A stretch of DNA of 64,000 nt from Arthrobacter pigmenti (lineage in GTDB: Bacteria; Actinomycetota; Actinomycetes; Actinomycetales; Micrococcaceae). The notes under the pieces are model-generated. The model saw only the letters and a list, made by a program, of their open reading frames with translations, was not told where the DNA came from and did not search any database. This document shows, piece by piece, positions 55,281 through 63,324 of this stretch (within the stretch, counting starts at the first letter, position 1; each line of letters begins with the position of its first letter). The stretch lies in assembly GCF_011927905.1 (NCBI RefSeq), contig NZ_JAATJL010000001.1, positions 992,001-1,056,000 of the forward strand, read 5' to 3'. A program made the position numbers and the translations under genes.

Positions 55281-56171
55281 ATGGCCTGGTTAGCAATTGT
55301 CCTGGCACTGCTCGGCGCCTGCTTCCTCGCCGTCGGTGCGCAACGCCAGGGCAGCGCGGTGCGCTCCAACACCGGCGGGCTCTCACTGAACTCCACGGGC
55401 TTTATGCGCTTGCTGCGAAACCCCCGGTGGATCCTCGGCCTCATCCTCCTCGGAGTGGGAATGGTCCTGAACGTGGTGGCGCTCAGCCTGGCCAGCCTCA
55501 CCGTCGTGCAGCCGATCGGGGCGATCGCGCTTGTCATCACCACGATCGTGAACTCGAAGGACCAGGGAGTGCGGATCAACCGTGCCACGGTCGTCGCCAT
55601 CGCTGCATGTGTCACGGGAAGCGCGCTGTTTGTGCTGCTTGCGGTCAACGTGACCCGCAAGGACCACGTGGTGCTGCCGGACCAGGAGCTCACCGCCGTG
55701 TTGCTGCTGTGCATTGCGGTAGCCCTGTTCGGGACCCTCGCAGTGGCCTTCAAGCGGCGCCTGAACGCTTTTGCCTACATCCTGGGCGCGGGTGTTCTGT
55801 TCGGGTTCGTTGCGGTGCTGACCAAGATCATCGCGACCCACCTGCTGGATCCAAACGGCCGGTTCATCCTCAACGTTCCGCTCTACAGCGTTCTCGCGAT
55901 CATTGCAGCCGCAGCGCTGGGCTCGTGGTTCGTGCAGAGCGCGTACGCAACCGGTCCACCGGATCTGGTGATCGCCGGGCTCACCGTAATCGACCCGATC
56001 GTCGGCATCGCCGTCGGAATCATCGTGCTGGGCGAACTTCAGCCCAACGTCGAATCTGTGATCGCGATTGCCATGGGGGTAGCGGCGTTCGTTGCTATTG
56101 TTGGGGTGATAGCCCTGTCGCGGCACCATCCAGATGTTGTCAAGCGGCAGAAGGAAGCACGACGGCGGTAA
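55281..56171 (+). CDS. DMT-family transporter (NIPA/EamA-like)
   Basis: 296 aa from ATG 55281; the upstream open frame overlaps the previous gene and is not used. About nine to ten membrane segments. It begins AWLAIVLALLGACFLAVGAQRQG and ends with the typical YATGPPDLVIAGLTVIDPIVGIAVGIIVLGE. The architecture resembles actinobacterial DMT/NIPA-like exporters; the substrate (Mg2+ or metabolite) is unknown. 13 nt after the CDP-alcohol transferase. Confidence 0.85.
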   Translation: MAWLAIVLALLGACFLAVGAQRQGSAVRSNTGGLSLNSTGFMRLLRNPRWILGLILLGVGMVLNVVALSLASLTVVQPIGAIALVITTIVNSKDQGVRINRATVVAIAACVTGSALFVLLAVNVTRKDHVVLPDQELTAVLLLCIAVALFGTLAVAFKRRLNAFAYILGAGVLFGFVAVLTKIIATHLLDPNGRFILNVPLYSVLAIIAAAALGSWFVQSAYATGPPDLVIAGLTVIDPIVGIAVGIIVLGELQPNVESVIAIAMGVAAFVAIVGVIALSRHHPDVVKRQKEARRR

Positions 56172-56217
56172 CGCCTGCCGCCGCTTCGACCACCGTTGCC
56201 AACCCGAGGACTACTTC

Positions 56218-57414
56218 GTGACTGATCCGGCAGCAGACGCGCCGCTGACCATCCTCATCGCTGCAGACACCTACCCGCCGCACATCAACGGTGCAGCCCA
56301 GTTCGGGTACCGGCTGGCCAAGGGCATGAAGGCGCGTGGACACAAGGTTCACGTTCTCGCTCCGCACACCACCAACGGCAAGAGCTTCACGGAGCCCGGA
56401 GGCGAGTGGGCTGTCCATCGCCTGCGCTCGCACTCGGTGCCCACGCATGAGTACTGGCGCATCTGCCTGCCGTGGGAAATCAAGCGGGAGATCAGCATGT
56501 TGTTCGACCGCGTGCAACCCGACGTCGTGCACATCCAGTGCCATTATATGGTCGGCGAGTACGCGCTCTATGAGGCGGTCAAGCGTGGGATCCGGGTGGT
56601 GGCCACCAACCACTTCATGCCCGAGAATCTGAACCCGTTCCTCCCCTTCCCGCAGTGGTTCAAGAACATCGTCGCCAAGAACTCATGGCGCGACATGGGC
56701 AAGGTGATGGGAAAGGCCAACGTCGTAACCACTCCCACCCCGTTGGCAGCCAAGGCCATGCATGAGCACGCTTTCCTGCGCAAGGTGCTTCCGCTGTCCA
56801 ACGGCATTGATGCCTCCGCGTACGAGCCGCGGCCGGGGGAGAAGCTCGAGCGCCCGGATCATCCGACCGTCCTGTTCGTCGGCAGACTCGCCGAGGAGAA
56901 GCACGTTGACGTCCTGATCGACGCCGTCGCCAGGACACCTGTTGAATTCAACCTGCACCTCGAAATTGTTGGTGGAGGCGAAGTGAAGCCGGCACTCCAG
57001 GCCCAGGTAAAACGTCTGGGGCTGAGTGGGCGGGTGAAGTTCCTCGGCTTGATTTCAGACGAGGAGTTGCGCCAGGCGTACCTCCGGGCAACGGTTTTCT
57101 GCCAGCCGGGAACTGCCGAACTTCAGTCGCTTGTGACCCTGGAAGCTATGTCCGCCTCAACGCCGGTCCTCCTCGCCAACGCCATGGCGCTGCCGCACCT
57201 CGTGGAGGACGGTTCGAACGGGTACCTCTTTACTCCACATGACAGCGCTGAGCTTGGCCGCCGCCTCACCGAGATCATTTCGATGCCGGAGGCTGAGCGC
57301 GAGCGTATGGGCAAGATGAGCAGGTCGATGGTGGAGAAGCACAGCATCAACGCGACCCTCGCGACGTTCGAGGATCTCTACTATGGCCGGTTCCACGCCG
57401 GCGAGGCTGTATAG
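56218..57414 (+). CDS. glycosyltransferase family 4 protein
   Basis: 398 aa from GTG 56218 (GAGG 8 nt upstream). GT-B fold. N-terminal acceptor domain with ADTYPPHINGAAQFGYRLAKGM. C-terminal donor domain with VLFVGRLAEEKHVDVLIDAV and the GT4 nucleotide-sugar segment GTAELQSLVTLEAMSASTPVLL (the E-x7-E position). Related to lipid and mannosyl-type glycosyltransferases. Proximity to the CDP-alcohol transferase suggests glycolipid synthesis, which is only an inference. Confidence 0.9.
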   Translation: MTDPAADAPLTILIAADTYPPHINGAAQFGYRLAKGMKARGHKVHVLAPHTTNGKSFTEPGGEWAVHRLRSHSVPTHEYWRICLPWEIKREISMLFDRVQPDVVHIQCHYMVGEYALYEAVKRGIRVVATNHFMPENLNPFLPFPQWFKNIVAKNSWRDMGKVMGKANVVTTPTPLAAKAMHEHAFLRKVLPLSNGIDASAYEPRPGEKLERPDHPTVLFVGRLAEEKHVDVLIDAVARTPVEFNLHLEIVGGGEVKPALQAQVKRLGLSGRVKFLGLISDEELRQAYLRATVFCQPGTAELQSLVTLEAMSASTPVLLANAMALPHLVEDGSNGYLFTPHDSAELGRRLTEIISMPEAERERMGKMSRSMVEKHSINATLATFEDLYYGRFHAGEAV

Positions 57415-57487
57415 CGTCCCGGTCCTGTCTGCACCCTGACCGCGGGCATGGCTAGAATGGGTCTGCGCCGGGTGCCACCGGCGCTGC

Positions 57488-57561
57488 GGGGCTGTAGCTC
57501 AGCCGGTTAGAGCAGCGGACTCATAATCCGTTTGTCGTGGGTTCAAGCCCCACCAGCCCTA
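57488..57561 (+). tRNA. tRNA with CAU anticodon (elongator Met or Ile2)
   Basis: 74-nt cloverleaf. Acceptor GGGGCTG / CAGCCCT with a G1-U72 pair and discriminator A. D arm TAGCTC; anticodon stem GCGGA/TCCGT around CTCATAA (CAT at 57522-57524); T arm GTGGG-TTCAAGC-CCCAC. CCA is not encoded. It lacks initiator features. CAU can be elongator Met or lysidine-modified Ile2, and sequence reading alone does not settle it. Confidence 0.93.
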
Positions 57562-57580
57562 CAACACTTCCGCAGGGAGC

Positions 57581-57617
57581 AAGGGAATCCTCGGCTGACA
57601 CAGCCGGGGATTCTCTT
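57581..57617 (+). terminator. hairpin terminator after the CAU tRNA
   Basis: AAGGGAATCCTCGGCTG (57581-57597), loop ACA, CAGCCGGGGATTCTCTT (57601-57617): 17 pairs including two G-U. Followed by GTTTA. Twenty nt after the tRNA. Confidence 0.85.
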
Positions 57618-57742
57618 GTTTACTGATGTGGTGGAACAAGTTACTGGCGGGTAACATTACTGGAGGCGGGCTCGTGCCAACGGGGTGCGGACCGCGGGTG
57701 CCCAGTTATGGCGCCGAATGACTGCCAGTGAGGAATGTGTCC

Positions 57743-58933
57743 ATGGGTGCACCCGTAATCGACGCCGACAACCTTCCCTACGCGGACGGTGACTTCTACT
57801 TCTTCGAGGAGCTGCTCAGTTCCAAGGAACGCGACCGGCTGCATGAGGTCCGGGACTGGTTGGCCACTGAAGTCCGCCCGCATGCCGCCCGCTGGTGGAA
57901 CGAGGGAGAGTTCCCGCACGAGCTCATCCCGCGGATAGCGGAGCTCGACATCGTGAGCCCGGTTCGCAGACTGGGCTGTTCGAATCTGTTCGCGGGCTTG
58001 CTGCATGCCGAATTCACGCGGGCGGACACCTCGGTGGCCACGTTCATGGGTGTGCATGACGGACTCTTCACAGGGTCGATCGAGACCCTCGCCTCGCCCG
58101 AGCAGCAGGAGGCGTGGCTTCCGGACATCTATTCCATGAAGAAGATCGGCGCCTTCGGCCTCACCGAGCCACTGGGCGGCTCCGACGTTGCCGGCGGCAC
58201 ACGCACCACGGCCGAGCGCGACGGCGACAGCTGGGTCCTCAATGGAGCCAAGCGCTGGATCGGCAATGCGACGTTCTCCAACTGGGTGGTCATCTACGCC
58301 CGGGACGTCGCGGACAACCAGGTCAAAGGCTTCCTGGTGGACACCTCCCTACCCGGTTACAGCGCCACGAAGATAGAGAACAAGATCGCACTGCGCAGCG
58401 TCCAGAACGCCGATATCGTGCTTGACGGACTGCGCATCGGAGATGAATTCCACCTGGCCGGTGCCAACAGCTTCAAGGACACTAACAAGGTGCTGCGGAT
58501 CACCCGCCTCTCGGTGGCCTGGCAGGCAGTGGGCCAGCAACTGGCAGCGTTCGATGTGGCTCGCCGGTACGCGGTGGAACGCCAACAGTTCGGTCGCCCG
58601 CTGGCATCCTTTCAGCTCATCCAACAACAGTTGGTGGAAATGCTCGGCAACACGGTGTCCTCGCTCGGAATGATGGTTCGGCTCGCACAACTGGCGGACA
58701 ACGGCGGCGCCCGGGACGAGCAGTCCGCGCTGGCGAAGGCGTTCACCACGGCCCGCATGAGGGAGACCGTGGCGCTTGGCCGCAGCATCCTCGGCGGCAA
58801 CGGCATTGTCACCGATTATGAGATGGCCAAGATCTTCGCCGACGCCGAAGCAATCTACTCATATGAGGGCACCTACGAGATCAATTCGCTGGTGACAGGG
58901 CGCGCTATCACGGGTATGGCGGCTTTCCTGTAG
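57743..58933 (+). CDS. acyl-CoA dehydrogenase
   Basis: 396 aa from ATG 57743, chosen for GAGGAA 8 nt upstream over GTG 57728. FAD-dependent flavoenzyme family. Signatures: GAFGLTEPLGGSDVAGGTRT (FAD/substrate loop), WVLNGAKRWIGNATFSNW, RRYAVERQQFGRPLASFQLIQ, and ALGRSILGGNGIVTDYEMAK with the catalytic-type Glu in AEAIYSYEGTYEINSLVTGRA. Resembles the glutaryl-CoA dehydrogenase subgroup (decarboxylating) but substrate is not certain. Confidence 0.93.
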   Translation: MGAPVIDADNLPYADGDFYFFEELLSSKERDRLHEVRDWLATEVRPHAARWWNEGEFPHELIPRIAELDIVSPVRRLGCSNLFAGLLHAEFTRADTSVATFMGVHDGLFTGSIETLASPEQQEAWLPDIYSMKKIGAFGLTEPLGGSDVAGGTRTTAERDGDSWVLNGAKRWIGNATFSNWVVIYARDVADNQVKGFLVDTSLPGYSATKIENKIALRSVQNADIVLDGLRIGDEFHLAGANSFKDTNKVLRITRLSVAWQAVGQQLAAFDVARRYAVERQQFGRPLASFQLIQQQLVEMLGNTVSSLGMMVRLAQLADNGGARDEQSALAKAFTTARMRETVALGRSILGGNGIVTDYEMAKIFADAEAIYSYEGTYEINSLVTGRAITGMAAFL

Positions 58934-58955
58934 CGCTGTCCTGTGTGCAGTGGTG

Positions 58956-59486
58956 CTAGCCCGGGGTGGTCATCGGAAGCAGGATGGACGGCCGCCGGTC
59001 AGTGACGAAATTCAGCGGATTGACGTACTCGCCGTGCTCCCGGACGCCCCAGTGCACGCAGGCCCGGGGGCAGTGCGGTTCGCTGCTGAGGTGTCCCACG
59101 GCATCACCTGCGCTGACCACCGTGCCCTCCGCGAGGAGGGCAGTCACCGGTTCGAAGCTGCTGAGGTGGCCATCGCCGTGGTCGATGGTGATGACGGGTC
59201 TGTCCACCACCTTTCCGACGAAGACCACGACGCCGTCCGCGGGGCTCGCGACCGGGCTGCCCGCCGAAGCGCCGAGATCCACGCCGCGGTGGCCGGCCAT
59301 CCAGCGCTCCGGCGGGCGGTCGAAGGGGCGCAGCACGGGTGGAGTTCCGTCCAGCGGCCAATCCCAGGCGGCGTCGGCGGGGCTCGGGGCTGCCCGGCCC
59401 GGCAGTACCGGAGCGACAACGCTGAGCAGGACAGCGACAAAGAGCGCGCCTCCGCGGTGGCGGGTTGTCTTCTTCTGGTTTCTCAC
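58956..59486 (-). CDS. M23 family peptidase (LytM-like, secreted)
   Basis: 176 aa from GTG 59486. N-terminal signal peptide (GGALFVAVLLSVVAPVLPGRAA). M23 fold: HRGVDLGASAGSPVASPADG (H-x3-D zinc site) and DHGDGHLSSFEP. The second zinc site reads CVHWGVR, so the usual HxH has Cys in place of its first His while the zinc-binding His is kept. A cell-wall hydrolase or a non-catalytic wall-binding relative. It lies just upstream of, and divergent from, rpsB, as in other actinobacteria. Confidence 0.88.
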   Translation of the reverse strand: MRNQKKTTRHRGGALFVAVLLSVVAPVLPGRAAPSPADAAWDWPLDGTPPVLRPFDRPPERWMAGHRGVDLGASAGSPVASPADGVVVFVGKVVDRPVITIDHGDGHLSSFEPVTALLAEGTVVSAGDAVGHLSSEPHCPRACVHWGVREHGEYVNPLNFVTDRRPSILLPMTTPG

Positions 59487-59893
59487 CCCTTCAGTCTGAC
59501 TCCTGCGGTGCGGAGCGGCTCATCGTCGCTTACGTATGTGGACAAATTCAGCCGAACGCCGCTGCCTGTGCAGGAGGACTGCTAGATCGGCCGGGCATAG
59601 TTGCCCGAGGGCTGTAGTACACTTGACGAAGCAGTTTTCCGCGTTTTGGCGTGCCATGATTCGCAAAGCTGACTACGCGTGCCCCGATTCGCATGTGCAC
59701 ATCCCGAGCCTCCTGTAAAGCAGTTCGGAATGGACGCGGGCGAGCATCCTTCCAGCGGTCCGGAGCAATCCGGTTGGAAGAGTGGTCTTTCCTGACTGAC
59801 GGGCACCAGGAACCCCCGCACCTTGAGCGGGATATCAACCGTCAAACCGGCAGTCCTAGAGCAATGCCTATGCTGCCCAAAGAAAGGAACGGC
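59487..59893 (+). promoter_or_regulatory. rpsB promoter/leader region
   Basis: 407 nt between the divergent M23 and rpsB genes with no credible gene. A 6-bp hairpin CGGGCA-TAGT-TGCCCG is at 59592-59607. TACACT at 59618-59623 is a possible -10, without a clear -35. The long leader before rpsB could house ribosomal-protein autoregulation, but I cannot identify a known motif. AAAGGAA precedes the rpsB ATG. Confidence 0.4.
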
Positions 59894-60805
59894 ATGCCAG
59901 TCGTTACCATGCGCCAGCTGCTTGACAGCGGCGTCCACTTCGGTCACCAGACCCGTCGCTGGAACCCGAAGATGAAGCGCTTTATCTTCACCGAGCGCAA
60001 CGGAATCTACATCATTGACCTGCAGCAGTCGCTGTCCTACATCGACCGCGCCTACGAATTCATCAAGGCCACCGTTGCACACGGTGGAACTGTGCTTTTC
60101 GTCGGAACCAAGAAGCAGGCACAGGAAGCCATTGCCGAACAGGCAATGCGCGTTGGGCAGCCCTACGTCAATCAGCGCTGGCTGGGCGGTATGCTCACTA
60201 ACTTCCAGACTGTCTCCAAGCGTATCCAGCGCATGAAGGAACTCGAAGAGATCAACTTCGAGGACGTAGCCGGTTCCGGGCACACCAAGAAGGAACTCCT
60301 GCTGCTTCAGCGCGAGCTGACCAAGCTTGAGAACAACCTCGGCGGCATCCGCAACCTCACCAAGGCTCCCTCCATCATCTGGGTTGTGGACACCAAGAAG
60401 GAACACCTCGCCATCGACGAAGCCAAGAAGCTCAACATCCCGGTTGTGGCCATCCTGGACACCAACTGCGATCCGGACGAGGTCGATTTCCCGATCCCGG
60501 GTAATGATGACGCCATCCGCGCCGTCAACCTCCTGACCCGCGTTGTAGCCGACGCCGTTGCCGAGGGCCTCATCGCCCGCAACAACCGTGCGTCAGGCAA
60601 TGATGCAGCAGCCGTCGAAGAGCCCCTTGCTGAGTGGGAGCGCGAACTGCTCGAGGGCAGCACCGCTGAAGAAGCACCTGCAGCCGAGGCACCTGCAGCC
60701 GAGGCCCAGGCCACCGAAGCACCCGCAACTGAAGAAGCTCCGGCTGCTGAGGAAGCGCCGGCGGCTGAAGGGGCTGCGGAAGCTGAGAAGAGCGAGAGCA
60801 AGTAA
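59894..60805 (+). CDS. rpsB: 30S ribosomal protein S2
   Basis: 303 aa from ATG 59894 (AAAGGAA 6 nt upstream; earlier in-frame codons rejected). S2 blocks: [101 protein letters not shown]. The conserved body ends near residue 250; the last ~50 residues are an Ala/Glu-rich tail ([12 protein letters not shown] type), common in actinobacterial S2. First gene of the rpsB-tsf unit. Confidence 0.98.
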   Translation: MPVVTMRQLLDSGVHFGHQTRRWNPKMKRFIFTERNGIYIIDLQQSLSYIDRAYEFIKATVAHGGTVLFVGTKKQAQEAIAEQAMRVGQPYVNQRWLGGMLTNFQTVSKRIQRMKELEEINFEDVAGSGHTKKELLLLQRELTKLENNLGGIRNLTKAPSIIWVVDTKKEHLAIDEAKKLNIPVVAILDTNCDPDEVDFPIPGNDDAIRAVNLLTRVVADAVAEGLIARNNRASGNDAAAVEEPLAEWERELLEGSTAEEAPAAEAPAAEAQATEAPATEEAPAAEEAPAAEGAAEAEKSESK

Positions 60806-60818
60806 TTCTTGCTTGACG

Positions 60819-60843
60819 GGGTGCGGGACGCGAACCCGCACCC
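60819..60843 (+). terminator. hairpin between rpsB and tsf (terminator/attenuator)
   Basis: 9-bp perfect stem GGGTGCGGG (60819-60827) / CCCGCACCC (60835-60843), 7-nt loop, followed by TTTCGCTT. It may reduce read-through so that S2 and EF-Ts levels differ. Confidence 0.7.
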
Positions 60844-60920
60844 TTTCGCTTGTACCGGGCAGGTGCCCGGCACATGATGCGAACAATCTTGACGAGAAAA
60901 CCACATCTGAGGAGTTTCAA

Positions 60921-61757
60921 ATGGCAAACTACACTGCCGCTGACATCAAGGCCCTCCGCGAGCGGACCGGCGCCGGAATGATGGACGTGAAGAAGGCTCT
61001 GGACGAGGCCAACGGCGATGCCGAGAAGGCTATGGAGCTCATCCGCATCAAGGGGCTCAAGGGCGCCACCAAGCGTGAGGGACGCTCCACCGCCGAGGGA
61101 CTCGTTGCCGCGAAGGTCGACGGAAACGTCGGCGTCATGGTCGAGGTCAACTGCGAGACGGACTTCGTGGCCAAGGCAGGCCCGTTCATTGAGTTCGCCA
61201 ACAAGGTGCTCGCGGCCGCTATCGATTCCGGTGCTTCCGACGTTGAAGGCGTGCTCGCCCACACCGTTGACGGCAAGCCTGTTTCGGAGCACGTCATCGA
61301 AGCCGGTGCCCTGCTTGGTGAGAAGGTTGACATCCGCCGCGTTGCACGCGTCGAGGGTGCCATCGTAGATGCCTACCTGCACAAGACGTCCAAGGATCTC
61401 CCGGCCCAGGTCGGCGTTCTCTTCGCCGTTGAGGGAAGCGGGAACGGCGCGGCCGAGGCTGCTCACGACGTCGCCGTCCACATCGCTGCGTACTCGCCGA
61501 CCTACCTCACCCGTGAGGATGTCCCTGCCGAACTCGTGGAAACCGAGCGCCGCATCGCCGATGAGACCGCACGCGCCGAAGGCAAGCCTGAAGCTGCACT
61601 GCCGAAGATCGTCGAGGGTCGCCTCACCGGCTTCTTCAAGGAGGGAGTCCTGGTGGACCAGGCCTTCGCCAAGGACGCCAAGAAGTCCGTTGCACAGGTG
61701 CTCAAGGACGCAGGAGCCGAGCCCAAGGAATTCGCTCGATTCCGGGTGGGTGCGTAA
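60921..61757 (+). CDS. tsf: translation elongation factor Ts
   Basis: 278 aa from ATG 60921 (GAGGAG upstream). Guanine-nucleotide exchange factor for EF-Tu. N-terminal UBA-like domain: ADIKALRERTGAGMMDVKKALDEANGD, then AMELIRIKG. Core: GLVAAKVDGNVGVMVEVNCETDFVAK, the classic EF-Ts signature, and VDQAFAKDAKKSVAQVLKDAG at the C-terminus. Full length, 115 nt after rpsB. Confidence 0.98.
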   Translation: MANYTAADIKALRERTGAGMMDVKKALDEANGDAEKAMELIRIKGLKGATKREGRSTAEGLVAAKVDGNVGVMVEVNCETDFVAKAGPFIEFANKVLAAAIDSGASDVEGVLAHTVDGKPVSEHVIEAGALLGEKVDIRRVARVEGAIVDAYLHKTSKDLPAQVGVLFAVEGSGNGAAEAAHDVAVHIAAYSPTYLTREDVPAELVETERRIADETARAEGKPEAALPKIVEGRLTGFFKEGVLVDQAFAKDAKKSVAQVLKDAGAEPKEFARFRVGA

Positions 61758-61783
61758 CCCTCGCGGGCTGCACATTGTTTGAG

Positions 61784-61825
61784 ATGATGGAGGGGCGGTC
61801 GCCACGGTGGCCGCCCCTCCATCAT
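61784..61825 (+). terminator. hairpin terminator after tsf
   Basis: 15-bp perfect stem ATGATGGAGGGGCGG (61784-61798) / CCGCCCCTCCATCAT (61811-61825) with a 12-nt loop, 26 nt after the tsf stop. No T-tract. It separates rpsB-tsf from pyrH. Confidence 0.8.
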
Positions 61826-61919
61826 GTCCGCAGGAAAACCGCTCCACTCGCACTACCCACCCAGTTCCAACGCTGACACCCACACAGACACGCAGGCAGC
61901 ACAGCCTTCAGGAGGCATC

Positions 61920-62657
61920 ATGGAAGAGTACGAGACGACCACCCAGGGCGAATCTTCGAAGCGGCGCGTTCTGCTGAAATTGTCGGGTGAAGTCTTCGGC
62001 GGGGGAAAGCTCGGCGTGGATCCGGAAATGGTGCGGGGCATCGCCAAGCAGATCGCCGCAACCATCGGACAGGTCGAGGTGGCTATTGTGGTGGGCGGCG
62101 GAAACTTCTTCCGCGGGGCGGAGCTGTCCCAGAGCGGCATGGACCGGTCCCGCGCGGACTACATGGGTATGCTCGGCACGGTGATGAACTGCCTGGCCCT
62201 ACAGGATTTCCTGGAGCAGGCGGGCGTTGAAACGCGTGTACAGAGCGCCATCACCATGGGCCAGGTGGCCGAAGCGTACATTCCTCGCCGCGCCATTCGA
62301 CACCTCGAGAAGGACCGCGTAGTAATCTTCGGTGCCGGTGCCGGACTACCCTATTTCTCGACCGACACCGTGGCCGCCCAGCGCGCGCTTGAGGTGCGTG
62401 CCGACGTCGTACTCATGGCGAAGAGCGGAGTGGATGGTGTCTACACGGCGGATCCCCGCAAGGACCCGACCGCCCGCAAGCTCGACTCCCTTTCGTACGA
62501 CGACGCCCTCCGCCAGGACATCCGGGTAATGGACCAGACGGCGATGACCATGTGCAAGGACAACAACCTATCAATGGTGGTCTTCGGCATGGAAGGCGAA
62601 GGCAACGTGACGAGTGCGATCATGGGCGAGCGGATTGGAACAACAGTCACGGCCTGA
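61920..62657 (+). CDS. pyrH: UMP kinase
   Basis: 245 aa from ATG 61920, with GGAGG 5 nt upstream; an in-frame ATG 32 codons earlier overlaps the tsf hairpin. Amino-acid-kinase-fold enzyme phosphorylating UMP to UDP. Signatures: [66 protein letters not shown] and [17 protein letters not shown]. Usually GTP-activated and UTP-inhibited. Confidence 0.97.
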   Translation: MEEYETTTQGESSKRRVLLKLSGEVFGGGKLGVDPEMVRGIAKQIAATIGQVEVAIVVGGGNFFRGAELSQSGMDRSRADYMGMLGTVMNCLALQDFLEQAGVETRVQSAITMGQVAEAYIPRRAIRHLEKDRVVIFGAGAGLPYFSTDTVAAQRALEVRADVVLMAKSGVDGVYTADPRKDPTARKLDSLSYDDALRQDIRVMDQTAMTMCKDNNLSMVVFGMEGEGNVTSAIMGERIGTTVTA

Positions 62658-62706
62658 GCCCGGCGGCCACACGTGACGCGAACAGGTAGGCGCGCCCGGC
62701 GTGAAC

Positions 62707-62712
62707 TAGGAT
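62707..62712 (+). promoter_or_regulatory. candidate -10 element for frr
   Basis: TAGGAT lies 54 nt before the frr start in the 109-nt pyrH-frr gap. No strong -35, so frr may have its own promoter or be read from pyrH. Confidence 0.3.
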
Positions 62713-62766
62713 TATCAACTGAATCGGACGCTTCAACAGCAGCGGATTTCGAACAAAGGAGAAATC

Positions 62767-63324
62767 GTGATCGAAGAGACTTTGTCAGACGCCACAGACA
62801 GGATGGACCGCGCGGTCGAAGCGGCGAAGGAGGACTTCGCAACGGTGCGCACAGGCCGGGCCAACCCGTCACTGTTCGCCAAGGTCATCGTTAACTACTA
62901 CGGTTCGCCCACTCCGTTGCAGCAGCTCGCTTCGTTCCAGAACCCCGAAGCCCGCACACTGCTGATCACGCCGTTCGACCGTTCGGCCCTGTCGGAGATC
63001 GAGAAGGCGCTGCGGGATTCTGATCTGGGAGCCAACCCGTCGAATGACGGCAACATCATCCGTGTTGTCCTTCCGGAGCTGACCGAGGAACGGCGCAAGG
63101 AATACGTCAAGCTTGTGCGTGGCAAGGCTGAGGACGCAAAGATCCAGATCCGCAACATCCGCCGCAAGGCCAAGGACGGCATCGACAAAGCCGTCAAGGA
63201 CGGCGACGCCGGTGAGGATGACGGGGCGAGGGCGGAAAAGGATCTCGACGCCCGGACGAAGTCCCACACGGAGAACATCGACGACATGCTCAAGCGCAAG
63301 GAAACCGAGTTGCTCGAGGTCTGA
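62767..63324 (+). CDS. frr: ribosome recycling factor
   Basis: 185 aa from GTG 62767 (AAGGAG 6 nt upstream). Splits post-termination ribosomes with EF-G. Signatures: [63 protein letters not shown] and [21 protein letters not shown]. Normal length. Its stop overlaps the cdsA start (TGATG). Confidence 0.98.
   Translation: MIEETLSDATDRMDRAVEAAKEDFATVRTGRANPSLFAKVIVNYYGSPTPLQQLASFQNPEARTLLITPFDRSALSEIEKALRDSDLGANPSNDGNIIRVVLPELTEERRKEYVKLVRGKAEDAKIQIRNIRRKAKDGIDKAVKDGDAGEDDGARAEKDLDARTKSHTENIDDMLKRKETELLEV

Noticed and set aside
54530-55753. 407-codon minus-strand open frame
   Set aside because: Antisense to the CDP-alcohol transferase and DMT genes; low-complexity, without a plausible domain.
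60570-61883. 437-codon minus-strand open frame
   Set aside because: Antisense to rpsB and tsf, both unambiguous.
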